This document shows, one piece after another, positions 62,869 to 64,000 of a stretch of 64,000 nt of DNA. A model generated the notes under the pieces. That model ran no database searches, was not told the DNA's origin, and was given only the letters and a program-made list of their open reading frames with translations. The position numbers and the translations under genes were made by a program. Where the stretch lies: assembly GCA_019649035.1 (NCBI GenBank), contig BMAT01003791.1, positions 132,145 through 196,144 on the forward strand, read 5' to 3'. The DNA comes from Elysia marginata. Taxonomy: Eukaryota; Mollusca; Gastropoda; Plakobranchidae. How positions within the stretch are numbered: position 1 is the first letter of the stretch; each line of letters opens with the position of its first letter.

Positions 62869-63828
62869 ATTATCTTTGCTATAGACAACTAAAACCCATT
62901 GCAATTTCTTTGGATTCTTTTTGAGCAATATGTTTTTCTCTTTTGTATATACATATTAAAATTAAGATTTTGATAATTGTAATAAAAAGTAAGCTTACAC
63001 ATGAAGAGGTACGATGGCACCTTAGCATTTCAAAGTACTTTTTTATACAGTCCAGATGTTTTAGCTCCATGGGAACAAGGTTTATTTTTTAAATTGTCAT
63101 TTTGACATAGCAGTATATTTTATAAAAGAGAATTAAGATTGGTAAAATAAGCAAGTTTAAAAAAAATAAGGATTGGATTTATCTAGGTTAGGGGCAGCGT
63201 GGCAGAGTGGTTAGCGCATCGGACTAGAGATCTGAGAGGTTGCGGTCTCAATTCCCGACCATGCCATGTTGCAATCACCTTGGGAAAGCAATTTACCCTA
63301 ATTTTCCCTTGTCCACCCACCTGTAAAACACGTACCCGGCTACAGAGAATTCTTGAATTTGTGATTTGCACCTGCAATACCCTACATATGGGTTATAAGT
63401 TGCCTTCAAATATACTGGTCTGCTGGGGCATTAGTGGCGCTGCTCTGTGGCGACACAGTGACATTGAGTAACAAAGCCAAATTTCCAGAAAGGGATTAAT
63501 GTAGACCTCGTCACTTTTGGGTCTCATTCTCTCGTGCAGCAAGAAATCTAGTTTTTTAAAGCTTTGGATCGAGTTCAAATATAAGTTGACTTTTAGCTTT
63601 TCAACTTTTTGTTTTCATCCGGTCTATTATCGATCAAGACTCTAGATCTATTTTTCTGAAACTTACACTGTTTCTTTATCCAGACTAGAACTAGATCTAG
63701 GCCTAGATATCTAGATCTATTAGTATTACCTAAATCTACGTGCTCGCTAAAATATCGATCTGAATTCTGATCTCGTGGATCGCATCTCAGTGGATTCTTT
63801 CGGATATTAATCTTGTGCATGTGTGAAA
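62869..63828. other. Spacer between TAF6 and the right-hand gene
   Basis: Apart from the SINE at 63187-63500 the spacer is AT-rich. A block at 63045-63120 resembles 53700-53790 in a TAF6 intron (shared CATGGGAACAA and GACATAKCAGTATA), probably a dispersed repeat. AGATCTAG motifs cluster at 63640-63720 before the next start codon. The promoter of the next gene should be here, but no core element is clear. Confidence 0.5.
63187..63500 (+). mobile_element. tRNA-derived SINE, copy 2
   Basis: Head GGCAGAGTGGTTAGCGCATC, a decayed B box (GGTCTCAATTC), then the same body as 58166-58490, including GACCATGCCATGTTGCAATC and GGTCTGCTGGGGCATTAGTG. It lies between TAF6 and the last gene. The two copies differ at many sites, so they are independent insertions of one family. 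Confidence 0.85.
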
Positions 63829-64000
63829 ATGCGATTTCTGAAAGAAGATGACAAAAGTGCTGTCAAGGCCATTGTCTCTTCTGTGAAAAACAAGTTTTCA
63901 TGGAAATGGTCAGATGAAATTTTAGGCCATACATTTGATAGACTTGGGCCCATGAGTTATAAGCTAGGGGACTGCATCTTCAAGATCGAAGTTGCAGGAA
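63829..64000 (+). CDS. 5' part of an unrecognised gene, running off the window
   Basis: An ATG at 63829 opens 57 codons that continue past the right edge. It begins MRFLKEDDKSAVKAIVSSVK and goes on with NKFSWKWSDEILGHTFDRLG, a mixed charged/hydrophobic text typical of a globular domain. An in-frame TAA at 63808-63810 bounds the open frame upstream, which supports this start. The gene lies in the same direction as TAF6, about 1 kb after its stop. I do not recognise the family. An intron could lie within or just after the visible part. Confidence 0.6.
   Translation, partial: MRFLKEDDKSAVKAIVSSVKNKFSWKWSDEILGHTFDRLGPMSYKLGDCIFKIEVAG

Overview
The window is nuclear DNA from an animal. It is AT-rich and intron-dense, with short exons bounded by GT..AG, many short DNA transposons, decayed LINEs and tRNA-derived SINEs. 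One TAF6 gene anchors it to Metazoa. The protein style, the SINE types and the recurrent TCTAGATC motifs suggest a mollusc, probably a gastropod; that placement is inference. No bacterial-style operon, CRISPR array, rRNA gene or stand-alone tRNA gene is present.

Three genes are supported. (1) On the minus strand, 45400 down to 9074, lies a gene of at least 33 coding exons. Read exon by exon with matching splice phases, it gives a protein of about 1,647 residues: an N-terminal beta-propeller-like region, a helical region, a seven-repeat RCC1 propeller (exons 23952 to 18164), a second helical region and a degenerate RING-like zinc finger at the C-terminus. I cannot match this domain order to a named vertebrate protein. 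The layout recalls propeller-solenoid-RING trafficking proteins of the VPS/HPS type, and fly Claret is the nearest RCC1 comparator I can think of (unproved). (2) On the plus strand, 49491-62811, lies a complete TAF6, the histone-fold subunit of TFIID, with 11 coding exons, 635 residues and a poly(A) signal. (3) From 63829 to the right edge is the first 57 codons of an unrecognised plus-strand gene.

Layout: 1-9073 is repeat-rich DNA without a supportable gene, possibly including the 3' UTR of gene 1. 9074-45400 is gene 1, whose introns hold most of the mobile DNA. 45401-49490 is the head-to-head interval between gene 1 and TAF6. 49491-62811 is TAF6, with a SINE and a large pogo-like element in its introns. 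62812-63828 separates TAF6 from the last gene and holds a second SINE.

The observations most worth following are the architecture of gene 1; an 82-nt hairpin at 36291-36372 just inside one of its introns, shaped like a microRNA precursor; inverted copies of one MITE family flanking exons 5-6 of gene 1, which could favour exon circularisation; an alternative terminal exon at 31543-31770; and a possible 8-nt microexon at 9945-9952. Most of the DNA transposon copies fall into a few groups, including two whose terminal repeats share the core AAATGAGTC.
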